From Streptomyces sp. NRRL S-350 (GTDB lineage Bacteria > Actinomycetota > Actinomycetes > Streptomycetales > Streptomycetaceae): DNA of 64,000 nucleotides. A model generated the notes under the pieces. The model saw only the letters and a list, made by a program, of their open reading frames with translations, was not told the origin of the DNA and did not search any database. The stretch lies in the NCBI RefSeq assembly GCF_000719705.1, contig NZ_JOHO01000012.1:105957-169956 (forward strand), given 5' to 3'. A program made the position numbers and the translations under genes. Positions 34,966 to 43,124 of the stretch are shown here, one piece after another; position 1 is the first letter of the stretch, and each line of letters starts with the position of its first letter.

Positions 34966-36194
34966 GCGCCTGGTGCCCGGTCGAGGTCGGCCAGCAGCCC
35001 ATCGAGGGGCTCGATGCGCGGCAGGTAGCGGGCGTTCTCCACCAGGTCGTGCACCCAGTCGGTGCGGGCGAGGACGGCGCGGACCAAGTCGATGGCCTCG
35101 GGCTGGTCGGTTCCGTCGGCGGTGGTGGTCTGCAGCAGGGCGGGCTGGTCGTAGGGGGAGCCGTTGTGCCACATCAGCGCGACGCGGCACGGACCGAAGC
35201 GCATCCCGACGGCGCGGGCGGCCTCGTCGGCGAGCCAGCCGCCGACCTTCCCGACGTGGTAGGCCGGGTTCTTGCCGAAGGTAGCCTCGTTCCCGGCGCC
35301 GTGGGCCCCGCTGATCACGCCGCTGCGCGCGTTGCCGCGACCCACCATGCCGTCCTCCCCGAAGTCCACAGCGCTGCCCGAGACGGTGAAGTACTGACTC
35401 GACAGCGGCTCGGCGCGGCTGCCCTTGGTGTTGACGACGACGTCGACGGGGCCGGGCAGGCGCTTGCCGAGCTCGGCGGTCAGCGCGTCCGCCTCCGCAG
35501 TGAGGACGTCGGCGAACTCGGCCGCGCTGCCCAGGTGCCCGGCCAGCGCGGGGACGCATGAGGTCACCGAGAACTCCCCGCCGCGCCGCACCACCAGGGC
35601 CTTGATGTCGCTGCCCGCCCACGGGCAGCGCCGCCACCAAGCCTCGGTGGCCAGGGCGAGCGTCTCGGCGGTAGTACGCGGCCAGGTGCCCACCAGCAGC
35701 GCGGTGTCGTTGGAGAACGCAGTGGGGCGCTCCGGCAGGTCGGCCAGGGACCGGGGAGCGAACCAGGTCGGGAACTTGCTGCTGTCGGTGGTCTCGTGAC
35801 GGATCTGCAGTTCGACCCGCTCGAAGCCGGGCAGGGCCTGCTGCAGCTGCTCGCGGGCGGCCCGCTCCAGGATCTCGCGCACTGGGATCGGCCTGCCTTC
35901 GAAGCTGGTGGAGATCCGGCCGCCGAAGACCACCCGCAGCGGCCGGTCGTAGCTGCCGCCGGTGTCGGTGAAGGCGGCCCGGCCGCCGAGGACGGCGACC
36001 TTGTCCAAGTTGTGGTGCAGCACCGCGCCGAAGGCGTCCAGGCAGTACTGGCTGTAGTGGGCCGAGGCGAGCTCGGCGATGCCGTCGGCGAGGGTGTCCG
36101 GGTGGCCGAGGCCCTTGCGCTCGACGACCTCCACCCCCTGGTCAAGCGGCAGCGGCAGCAGGGGCGAGGACGCGCTCGGCGTGGGCGTAGACAT
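34962..36194 (-). CDS. Archaeal-type methionine adenosyltransferase
   Basis: 410 residues from ATG 36194. VVERKGLGHPDTLADGIAEL, VLHHNLDKVAVLGGRA, FSNDTALLVGTWP and GNEATFGKNPAYHVGK are the signatures of the archaeal MAT family, unrelated in sequence to the usual bacterial MetK. The enzyme makes S-adenosylmethionine from methionine and ATP. The gene overlaps the preceding oxidoreductase by 53 bases; the start gives 26 residues before the ERKG motif, normal for the family. In a biosynthetic operon it may supply SAM or make a SAM analogue; no methyltransferase gene is seen in the operon. Confidence 0.85.
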   Translation of the reverse strand: MSTPTPSASSPLLPLPLDQGVEVVERKGLGHPDTLADGIAELASAHYSQYCLDAFGAVLHHNLDKVAVLGGRAAFTDTGGSYDRPLRVVFGGRISTSFEGRPIPVREILERAAREQLQQALPGFERVELQIRHETTDSSKFPTWFAPRSLADLPERPTAFSNDTALLVGTWPRTTAETLALATEAWWRRCPWAGSDIKALVVRRGGEFSVTSCVPALAGHLGSAAEFADVLTAEADALTAELGKRLPGPVDVVVNTKGSRAEPLSSQYFTVSGSAVDFGEDGMVGRGNARSGVISGAHGAGNEATFGKNPAYHVGKVGGWLADEAARAVGMRFGPCRVALMWHNGSPYDQPALLQTTTADGTDQPEAIDLVRAVLARTDWVHDLVENARYLPRIEPLDGLLADLDRAPGA

Positions 36195-37080
36195 CGTGGA
36201 TCGCCTCCAGGTGGCGCCGCAGGTCGGAAAGGGGGAACAGGCTGGGGTGCGCCGGGCCGCCGTGGGCGACAGCCGTCAGCGCGGTGTAGAGGTCGCGGCG
36301 CAGCTGCTGGTGGTCGGGGGCCGCGGCAAGGTCGCCGAGTCCGGCTTCGAGGTTGCGCCCCCGCACGGCGAGGGCGGTGCCGTCGGCGAGTTCGAGGTCG
36401 ACGTGGTGGAGCGGGGGGCCGTCGTCGTCGACCCTGGCGTCGACCGCGATCGTCCGGCCGCCCGGCAGGGAAAGGCGGGCCGTGACGCGGTCCTCGGTGT
36501 CGGCGAAGGCCCGGTGGTGCTCGGTGCGCGCGACGGGCGGTGCAGCCAGGTTGCCGGGCATCAGCCGCAGGGCCAGCGCGAGGCCGTGGATGGCCTGCTG
36601 GTGCAGGATCCCGCCGGCGGTGCCGAAGCGGGCCCGCCAGCCCCGGTAGTACGCCCTATCCCGGCGGCAGGTCAGGCTCACCCGCGCGTGCTGGATCGAC
36701 GGCGGATCGAGCAGGAGCTCCGGCAGGCCGGGTGCGAAGTGCGGCTGGAAGGCCACGTAGATCCGCTCGTCCCCCGGCAGGGCGGCCAGATCGGCCGCGT
36801 CCAGGGTGACCGGCTTCTCCACCAGCACCACCGCGCCGGTGGCCGCCGCGTCCCTGGCGGCCGTCAGCGCCACCGACGGCGGCGCGGCGACGATGACCAG
36901 CTGCGGCTGCAGCACGGTGAGCGCCGCCCGCCACCCGGCGAACAGCGGCAGCCCCCGCTCCAGCGTCAACTGCGGGTGTGGGTCGGCGACCGCCGCCACC
37001 TCCAGCCCGGGTGTGGAGCGCAGCGCCTGCAGGTGCTTGGCGCCGACTTCCCCCGCCCCCACCAGCAGCACCCTCAGCAC
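36142..37080 (-). CDS. Gfo/Idh/MocA-type oxidoreductase
   Basis: 312 residues from ATG 37080, overlapping the TIM-barrel gene. N-terminal Rossmann motif LLVGAGEVGAKHLQAL and VLVEKPVTL (EKP motif, about 90) mark the family; ILHQQAIHGLALAL contains the usual conserved His. Members oxidise or reduce sugars and cyclitols with NAD(P). The neighbouring isomerase suggests that both act on an inositol- or sugar-like substrate. Confidence 0.85.
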   Translation of the reverse strand: MLRVLLVGAGEVGAKHLQALRSTPGLEVAAVADPHPQLTLERGLPLFAGWRAALTVLQPQLVIVAAPPSVALTAARDAAATGAVVLVEKPVTLDAADLAALPGDERIYVAFQPHFAPGLPELLLDPPSIQHARVSLTCRRDRAYYRGWRARFGTAGGILHQQAIHGLALALRLMPGNLAAPPVARTEHHRAFADTEDRVTARLSLPGGRTIAVDARVDDDGPPLHHVDLELADGTALAVRGRNLEAGLGDLAAAPDHQQLRRDLYTALTAVAHGGPAHPSLFPLSDLRRHLEAIHDVYAHAERVLAPAAAAA

Positions 37081-37922
37081 GAGCCGCCGCCCGCCGCCCG
37101 GGCGCGCAGGAACGCCGCCCCCTCGGCCAGCGCGGCGGCCGGATCGCCCTTGACGTGCGTCTCCAGCCCGTACGGCAGCCCGGCCCGGACCTCCTCCAAC
37201 GCGGTGAGCAGCTCCAGGTAGGGGACGTCACCGCTGCCGGCCGCGCAGAACTCCAACGTGCCCTCCGGCTGCGCCCGCCAGTCCTTGATGTGGACATACT
37301 CGGTGAAGGGGGCCAGCTCCTTGACGGTGGCCGCGGTGGCCTGGCCGACTTCGTGGAGGTTGCCTAGGTCCAGCCACAGGCCCAGCTCCGGGTGCTTGCC
37401 GAGGATCTCCAGGAGGGCGTCGGGCCGGAAGACCGTGCACACCGGCTCGTTCTCCAGCAGCAGCCGCACCCCGGCCTCGCGGGCTCGGTCCAGCGCGTAG
37501 GGGAGCAGCGGGTCGTCGGCGAGGGTTTCGGTGAGCGCGGGCTCGACGCGCAGGTAGGAGAAGACCCGCACCCGGGGAGCGCCGAGGATCTGTGCGACCG
37601 TCAGGGCTCGGTCGATCCAGCGCTCGCGGTCGGCAGGCGCGACCTGGGTGGGGAAGCCGAAGGAGTCGACGCGGCCGGGCGTCGCCTCGGGCCGGCACCA
37701 CTTCCACAACGGGGCGGCGAGCGCGGCCACCCGCAGCCCCCGGGCGGTGGCGTCGCAGCGCAGGCCGTTGAGCCGGTCGTCGTCGGCGAGGAGCAGGTTG
37801 CGGCCCCAGGCGGTCCGCAGCTCCAGGTCGCGGATGCCCAGCGAGACGGCGAGGTCCATACCCAGGTCGGGGTTCTGACCGAGTTCGTCGGGGTTGAGCA
37901 CGAGGGTGGGCTGACTCTGCAT
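37074..37922 (-). CDS. Sugar phosphate isomerase/epimerase (TIM barrel)
   Basis: 282 residues from ATG 37922, behind GGAGG. DLELRTAWG, LLLENEP (Glu ligand), LWLDLGNLHEVG (Asp and His ligands), YVHIKDW and GLETHVKGD follow the xylose-isomerase-like TIM barrel with its metal-binding Glu, Asp, His and Glu. Relatives include hydroxypyruvate and inosose isomerases and dehydratases. First enzyme gene of the operon, after the mini-ORF and its hairpin. Confidence 0.8.
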   Translation of the reverse strand: MQSQPTLVLNPDELGQNPDLGMDLAVSLGIRDLELRTAWGRNLLLADDDRLNGLRCDATARGLRVAALAAPLWKWCRPEATPGRVDSFGFPTQVAPADRERWIDRALTVAQILGAPRVRVFSYLRVEPALTETLADDPLLPYALDRAREAGVRLLLENEPVCTVFRPDALLEILGKHPELGLWLDLGNLHEVGQATAATVKELAPFTEYVHIKDWRAQPEGTLEFCAAGSGDVPYLELLTALEEVRAGLPYGLETHVKGDPAAALAEGAAFLRARAAGGGSC

Positions 37923-37949
37923 GTGATCCTCCGTCAGGATGGAAGGGCC

Positions 37950-37990
37950 CCTGGCGGGGCGGCCGAATTCCGCTCGGCCGCCCCGCCAGG
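37950..37990 (-). terminator. Hairpin between mini-ORF and first enzyme gene
   Basis: CCTGGCGGGGCGGCCGA (37950-37966) pairs perfectly with TCGGCCGCCCCGCCAGG (37974-37990) around a seven-base loop. It lies between the 13-codon ORF and the 37922 start, where a read-through terminator or attenuator would make the mini-ORF transcript more abundant than the rest. Confidence 0.7.
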
Positions 37991-38009
37991 GTGTTGCACC
38001 GGGTGCCGC

Positions 38010-38051
38010 TCAGCGGCCGGGGTACGGGGGCGGCGGAGGCTGCGGAGACAT
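38010..38051 (-). CDS. 13-codon polyproline mini-ORF
   Basis: Minus-strand ATG at 38051 encodes MSPQPPPPPYPGR and stops at 38010. GAGGAG lies 7-8 bases upstream of the ATG. Two explanations are plausible: a leader peptide, where the PPPPP run stalls ribosomes and controls the downstream hairpin; or a tiny peptide product or precursor for the operon's enzymes. The position (first in operon, hairpin after it) supports either. Too short for homology evidence. Confidence 0.55.
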   Translation of the reverse strand: MSPQPPPPPYPGR

Positions 38052-38176
38052 GGCGGAGCTCCTCTCGGTGAAGGGGTGAGGTGGGCCGAGGCGGCCCGGG
38101 CGGCCGGGCCGGCACTGGCCATCGCCTGCGAGCGAACTCCCGCTGGCGACGGCTGCCGTGTCCCTGGCCGCCCACC

Positions 38177-38182
38177 TAGAAT
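38177..38182 (+). promoter_or_regulatory. Candidate -10 of the divergent regulator gene
   Basis: TAGAAT fits the actinomycete -10. TGCCGT 17 bases upstream (38154-38159) is a poor -35. The 38269 gene would have a leader of about 85 bases. Confidence 0.35.
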
Positions 38183-38268
38183 CCGCCCCGCCGAACGCCC
38201 TGGACCAGTACCGTGGGGGTCGCGAACCGTCGCGGAAAAGTTACGGTGAGTAGCCATCAGGGGGGGCC

Positions 38269-39654
38269 ATGAGCAAGGGCACCGTCAACGCGGAACTGCA
38301 GGCGTGGGTGACGGCCAGTGGGCTGTCCCACGGGGAGATCGCCCGCCGCATCACCGCACTCGCCCTGCGATCCGGACACCGGCAGGTCGCACCCGACACC
38401 ACCCGCGTACGCCGCTGGCTGGACGGCGAACACCCCCGCCCGCCGGTGCCCGAACTCCTCGCCCAGGTCCTCGGCGACGAACTCGGGCACTCCCTGACGC
38501 CCAGTGACCTCGGCCTGGTTCCGACCGGCGTCGCGCTGGATACGATCCAGGTACCGCTGCTCACCGAACCCGCGGCGGCGACTCTGGCCGGATGGACCCG
38601 GATGGACCTGCTGATGCTCGACCGCCGCGAAGCCCTGACCCTCGCCGCCGGCACCACTCTGGTGGCCCTCGCCGAACACCTCCTCGGCGGCACCTCCCGC
38701 ACCCTCGCCCAGTCTGCGACCGGCTTCGACGCCGACAGCACCACCGCCCTCGAGGTCGGCACCCGAATGTTCACCGACCTGGAGGCCGGACCGGGCAGCG
38801 GCATCTATCGCACCGCCATCGTCGGACTGCTCGCCGAGGTGGCCCGCCGCATCCAAGACGGCGTCCCGACCGGCCTGCGCCCCCGGGTGTTCGCCGCCAC
38901 CGCCGACCTGGCTGCCCTGGCCGGGTGGGTCAGCCATGACGCCGGACGCTACGGCACCGCCCAGCGCTACTGGAGCTATGCCATACACGCCGCCGTCCAG
39001 GCCCGCATACCCGGACGCGGACCGGAGATCGTCACCCGCATGTCCCACCAGATGATCTACCTCGGGCGTTTCGACGACGCGCTGGGCCTGCTCGACGTCG
39101 CCGCCGCGAAGGCCGACCGCGACGGGCAGCCGTTGGTGCGTGCCCTCATCCAGTCCCAGACCGGCCGCGTCCACGCCGCCCTCGGCAACCCCCGGCAGTC
39201 CGCCCGTCATCTCGACCACGCCGACCAGCTGCTCGCCGACGCGGCAAGCACTCCCGCCCCCGCCTGGCTGGCGTACTTCGACGGTGCCGAGCACGCCGGC
39301 GCCCGGGCGGTCAGCGCCCGGGACCTGACCCACCAGGGCTACCGGGGGCACCCCGCCAGCCCGCATTTCGAAGCCGCTCTGCGTCTGCGGGCCCCCGGCT
39401 ACCAGCGAGTGCGGGTGATGGACCGGATCGGCCTCGCCGCCGCCCTCCTGGACGAAGGTGAGCCCGAGCGGGCCGCGGCCGCCGGCCAGCAGGCACTCGA
39501 CTCCGCCGGACTGGACTCCGCGCTGGTCGCCAGCCGGATGAACACCCTGCTCGCCGCCGCCGACCGCTACCGCGCCCCAGAGGTCAGCCAGCTCCGAACC
39601 CGGGCGGCCGACTTGATGTCCCGGGCTCCGCTCTCTACAGCGATGGCCGCGTAG
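38269..39654 (+). CDS. XRE/TPR-type transcriptional regulator
   Basis: 461 residues from ATG 38269. Residues 1-60 carry a helix-turn-helix (LQAWVTASGLSHGEIARRIT; DTTRVRRWLDGEHP). The rest is made of helical repeats (AALAGWVSHDAGRYGTAQRY; MSHQMIYLGRFDDALGLLDV; LIQSQTGRVHAALGNPRQSA), a TPR sensor domain. This is the common Streptomyces regulator type placed divergently to a biosynthetic operon. It probably controls the 38-29 kb operon, with an unknown ligand or peptide bound by the TPR part. Confidence 0.8.
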   Translation: MSKGTVNAELQAWVTASGLSHGEIARRITALALRSGHRQVAPDTTRVRRWLDGEHPRPPVPELLAQVLGDELGHSLTPSDLGLVPTGVALDTIQVPLLTEPAAATLAGWTRMDLLMLDRREALTLAAGTTLVALAEHLLGGTSRTLAQSATGFDADSTTALEVGTRMFTDLEAGPGSGIYRTAIVGLLAEVARRIQDGVPTGLRPRVFAATADLAALAGWVSHDAGRYGTAQRYWSYAIHAAVQARIPGRGPEIVTRMSHQMIYLGRFDDALGLLDVAAAKADRDGQPLVRALIQSQTGRVHAALGNPRQSARHLDHADQLLADAASTPAPAWLAYFDGAEHAGARAVSARDLTHQGYRGHPASPHFEAALRLRAPGYQRVRVMDRIGLAAALLDEGEPERAAAAGQQALDSAGLDSALVASRMNTLLAAADRYRAPEVSQLRTRAADLMSRAPLSTAMAA

Positions 39655-39659
39655 CTGCG

Positions 39660-39968
39660 ATGGTGAGTGATCCGTCCTTCACGATCTACATCGCCGCCTT
39701 CATCACGCTGATCCCCGCCGCAGCCGCAGCCCAGAGAGAAGTGGCCCGACGCGGCTGGCGCCGTGCCCCGCAGGCCGTCGTCGCCATCAGCATCGCGGTC
39801 ATCGTGCTCTCCGTGATCCACCTGATGGTGTTCGCCTGGATCACCTACCAGTGGTTCGCCGGGCAGTGCAGCAGCACCCAGTTCTGGATGGCGGTCCTCG
39901 GTTCAATGCTCGGCGGTTTCGCCTACGCGCTGGTGCCGGAACCCAAGTGGAGACGGCGGACGGAGTAG
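39660..39968 (+). CDS. Small membrane protein, three TM helices
   Basis: 102 residues from ATG 39660, five bases after the regulator stop. Hydrophobic segments FTIYIAAFITLIPAAAAA, AVVAISIAVIVLSVIHLMVFA and FWMAVLGSMLGGFAYALV, with a basic tail (KWRRRTE). No family recognised. Possibly coupled to the regulator. Confidence 0.65.
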   Translation: MVSDPSFTIYIAAFITLIPAAAAAQREVARRGWRRAPQAVVAISIAVIVLSVIHLMVFAWITYQWFAGQCSSTQFWMAVLGSMLGGFAYALVPEPKWRRRTE

Positions 39969-40073
39969 ACCGGCTCTTCCACCTCCGCCGGTCGGTTGCC
40001 TTCTGCCGTACTGGCGCAAGGCTACCGGCCACTCGACGAGCGGATCCGGGCCGGCAGCCCCTCGACCCGAGGG

Positions 40074-41315
40074 TCAGGAGTGCTCGATCGCCAGGTCCGC
40101 GACCCACTCCAGGGCCGTCGCCGCGTCGACGGTCTCCTCCCAACGAACCTCTCGGTTGGGGTGGGCTGCGCAGTGCAGCCGGGCGAGGAAGCCGCCTTCC
40201 GGCAGTTGCTCAAGGACGGTCGAGGGCTCGGCGGTGCATCGGCCGTGCCGCGCGGTGGCGCTGAGCCGGGCGGCGGCCAGCGCGGACAGGTGCCGGGGCG
40301 GAAGGCCGCCGGTGGTACGGCAGCCGTTGCACTCCAGCAGGTGCCGTACCGCCAGACCATGATTCCAAAAGGTCCGCCAGATACCCTTCTGTGCACGTTC
40401 GTCCTGGTTGCAACTCGCGCAGGCCGGCCCGCGGACGAAGTCGTGGCCCGCCTCGTGGCAGTGGTCCCAGACGGCGGCCTGCCGCACCCCGCACACCACG
40501 CAGAGGTAGCCGTCGGCGCGCGTCGCCCGCCGCCGCTCGCTGGTGTAGCGCACGCCCCGCATCGAACCGCCGTACAAGCGGTGCTCGCCGCCGGCACAGG
40601 CCGGACACTGGGTGATCCAGCCGTCCGCACCGGAGGACCGCCAGTCGAGGTTCTGCAGCGCCCGGCCCGCCACCGTCCGCCCGGAGAGGTCCTCCACCGC
40701 ACCGCACCCCGCACACCGCTGCGCCCGCGCCAGCAGCGCCACGTGCTCGGCACGCCACCGGTCCAGCACCTCCGCCCACCGCGCGGGGATACTCCACACC
40801 CCGGCCCGGCGGCGCACCACCTCCATCACCACCACGCCGGCCACCACCAGCGGGCCACGGCCGTCGGGCTCCCGGACACCTCCGAGCAGCCGGCTGAGCT
40901 CCTTCACCGCCAGGCGCTGCACCGCGGGGTCGAGTCCGGCGTCGAGGAGGTCCGCGGCCGGCACGCGGCGGCGGACCCGGGCGGCGCGGTCAACGAGTTC
41001 ACCCTGGACGGCCAGGCGCCAGTCGTCGTCGAAGCGGCAGCCCCGGTTCAGCTCCGTCCACGGCAGCCCCAGCGGGACGAGCCGGCCCGGTGCGGCTGCC
41101 ACCGCCGCGAGCTCCTGCAGCGCTCGGTCGAGCAGGGCCTGGTCGACGTGCCACACCCCACCGCGCTTGACGCCGGGCAGCGCGGTGGCGCCCAGGTACA
41201 TGTGGCCGGTCTCGCGGAGGAAGTTGGAGTGGAGGCCGTCGGCGGCGAAGCGCAGCGCGGGAGCGGTGAGCACGGACGCGGCCGTCGTCCGGGCGTCGGC
41301 GAGGGGTATCAGCAC
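40074..41315 (-). CDS. Endonuclease VII-type HNH protein
   Basis: About 413 residues from GTG 41315; no good ribosome site is seen, so the start is uncertain. Near residues 268-305 the pattern YLCVVCGVRQ, WDHCHEAGHDFVRG and CASCNQDE matches recombination endonuclease VII (CxxC, DHxH, RGxxCxxCN). Earlier cysteines (CAGCG, CPACAGG) suggest a further zinc site. The N-terminal 200 residues are a helical DNA-binding region. Family members resolve or nick branched DNA or act in phage and mobile elements. A short remnant of a similar 3' end occurs near 50.3 kb. Confidence 0.75.
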   Translation of the reverse strand: MLIPLADARTTAASVLTAPALRFAADGLHSNFLRETGHMYLGATALPGVKRGGVWHVDQALLDRALQELAAVAAAPGRLVPLGLPWTELNRGCRFDDDWRLAVQGELVDRAARVRRRVPAADLLDAGLDPAVQRLAVKELSRLLGGVREPDGRGPLVVAGVVVMEVVRRRAGVWSIPARWAEVLDRWRAEHVALLARAQRCAGCGAVEDLSGRTVAGRALQNLDWRSSGADGWITQCPACAGGEHRLYGGSMRGVRYTSERRRATRADGYLCVVCGVRQAAVWDHCHEAGHDFVRGPACASCNQDERAQKGIWRTFWNHGLAVRHLLECNGCRTTGGLPPRHLSALAAARLSATARHGRCTAEPSTVLEQLPEGGFLARLHCAAHPNREVRWEETVDAATALEWVADLAIEHS

Positions 41316-41464
41316 GGGGGCAGGGTGCCAGCACGTACTGACAACACCCCGCAGGGTAGCCGGAGCCAAAGCCAACGGGAGGCCCGTCCTCTGGTGACGG
41401 TCGTCATCGGGCCCCGCTCGACCGCTGCAGTCGGTCGGGCTGCCGTTGAAGTCGGCACCATCGC

Positions 41465-41503
41465 ATGCCAAATTGGCATAGAGTAGAGCCGAAATGGCAT
41501 GCC
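41465..41503. promoter_or_regulatory. Operator-like repeats upstream of XRE gene
   Basis: ATGCCAAATTGGCAT (41465-41479) is a 7-bp dyad around one A. The related half-site GGCATGCC (41496-41503) is palindromic. Both share the TTGGCAT/TGGCAT core and lie just before the start at 41523. Probably an autoregulation site. Confidence 0.6.
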
Positions 41504-41522
41504 GATGCTGAGGGAGCGACAC

Positions 41523-42983
41523 ATGGCCAGGTACCCGGACCCGAACGCCGTGATCAGCGCGAGCTCGCTGATCAGGCGGGCCAGAACCGGCACCCCCGAC
41601 CTCAGCCAGAGCGACCTGGCCGCCGCCGCGGGGATCGGGCAGACGGCCCTCAACCGCTACGAGCTCGGCAAGCGCGAGCCCACCTTCGCGGACCTGCAGA
41701 ACATCGTCGGCAACAGCGACTACCGACTGGAGGTCTACCTGCGTCCGGAGCCGCGCCACCAGAGCTCCATCGAGACGCTGCTCAGCTACAACGCGGAGCG
41801 CTTCACTGTGGCGGACCAGGACCTGGCACGGCTGCTCCCGCCTCACCTCGCTCCGGAGAAACTCCAGGACCGGCCCTCCGAGCAGGACGGCCCTCGCCTG
41901 TCGGACGCGCTTCTGCACTACTACGAGATCCAGGACCTCCTGCGGGACACGCGCCGCGTGGAGGAGCGCCTCCAGCGGACCTTCGAGCAGTTCGGCAACG
42001 CGCGCGACATCGAACTGATCCACCAGATGCTCCAGGTCGGCATCGGTGCCGGCCAGGCCGCCACCACGCTCGCCCGGGCCATCGACACCGGCGCCACCGC
42101 CGGACCTGCGGGCCGCAGGAAGACGGATCCACAGGACGAGCCGCGCCTCACCCGGACCGTGTGGGCCCACATCGCGTGCTGCCTTCGAGCGGAGGAAGCG
42201 ATCCTCCGCGACCGCGTAGAGCGCCTGCACCAGGCCCTCACCGCCGCCGACCACCGCGACCAAGCCGCCACCCGCCTCCGCGAAGCCGAAGCCCTCGCCC
42301 GCACCGACAACCGGACCAGCGATGACCCCCACGTCGAACGCGCCCGCGCCGAGCTCGACGCGGCCACCCGCCGCTGCGCCGCCCTCAGCCGCAACGGCGG
42401 GACCGCCGACGTCGGTCGGGCCGGCGAGCGCTACCTCGCCGTCGAACTCGCCGAACTCGCCGACCGGGCCAGCGCGCTGTTCTCCGCGCTCGCCGCCGAT
42501 CCGGCGTTCGCCCAGTGGCGCAGCGAGTACGCCGCCTTGGACCCGCTCTACGACCAGTGGCTGGACGGGCCGCTGTCTGCTGCGCTGACGCCGCCGCGGC
42601 TCTACACGGACACGAACGCCTTCTACGAGGCCAACCCGCCCCTGGCTGCGCCGTGGAAGACCGAACTGGAATGGGGCGCAGCCGCGCGGTCTCCCTTCGG
42701 CAGCGACGAGCGCCGCGCCGTCGACCATCTCGACCGGGAGTGGCAAATCACCATCGTCGGCCCCACCAGCAACGATCCGCGAGAGTGGCCGAAGCCGGAG
42801 GCGGTGGTCGTGGCCACCTACTGCCCGGACCTGTCGGCCGACGACGAAAGGTCCGCCCTCTACGTCCTGGCCGAGAACCTGCACGGGGCCCAAGCCGCCA
42901 ACCTCATCCAGACGGCCCCGAACCCGGCATCGCTCACCGGCATCGCGGCCAGGCTCACTGCCCGGTCCTCGCCACGGGGATGA
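41523..42983 (+). CDS. XRE-family regulator with unknown C-terminal domain
   Basis: 486 residues from ATG 41523, behind GAGGGAG (an ATG at 41499 is the alternative). LIRRARTGTPDLSQSDLAAA, then AGIGQTALNRYELGKREP, is a clear Cro/CI helix-turn-helix. The remainder is helical and charged with no recognised domain. Dyads just upstream suggest self-control. It lies between the HNH gene and the lasso cluster and could act on either. Confidence 0.75.
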   Translation: MARYPDPNAVISASSLIRRARTGTPDLSQSDLAAAAGIGQTALNRYELGKREPTFADLQNIVGNSDYRLEVYLRPEPRHQSSIETLLSYNAERFTVADQDLARLLPPHLAPEKLQDRPSEQDGPRLSDALLHYYEIQDLLRDTRRVEERLQRTFEQFGNARDIELIHQMLQVGIGAGQAATTLARAIDTGATAGPAGRRKTDPQDEPRLTRTVWAHIACCLRAEEAILRDRVERLHQALTAADHRDQAATRLREAEALARTDNRTSDDPHVERARAELDAATRRCAALSRNGGTADVGRAGERYLAVELAELADRASALFSALAADPAFAQWRSEYAALDPLYDQWLDGPLSAALTPPRLYTDTNAFYEANPPLAAPWKTELEWGAAARSPFGSDERRAVDHLDREWQITIVGPTSNDPREWPKPEAVVVATYCPDLSADDERSALYVLAENLHGAQAANLIQTAPNPASLTGIAARLTARSSPRG

Positions 42984-43124
42984 CCCGATGAACAGCCGGT
43001 TCCCCAACGCCTCGGCCGGTGCGGTCCGCTCCTTCGGGCAGTCCCCGGCCGGGCCGGCCGCCGTGCCACAGACCCGCCTGGCCGGCCGGCTGCTGGCCAC
43101 GCGCGCCACCGGCACCGGCTGCGG

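Noticed and set aside
36131..36194. Shorter start for the archaeal MAT to avoid the 53-base overlap
   Set aside because: The family usually has 20-25 residues before the ERKGxGHPD motif. Starting at 36131 would leave only a few.
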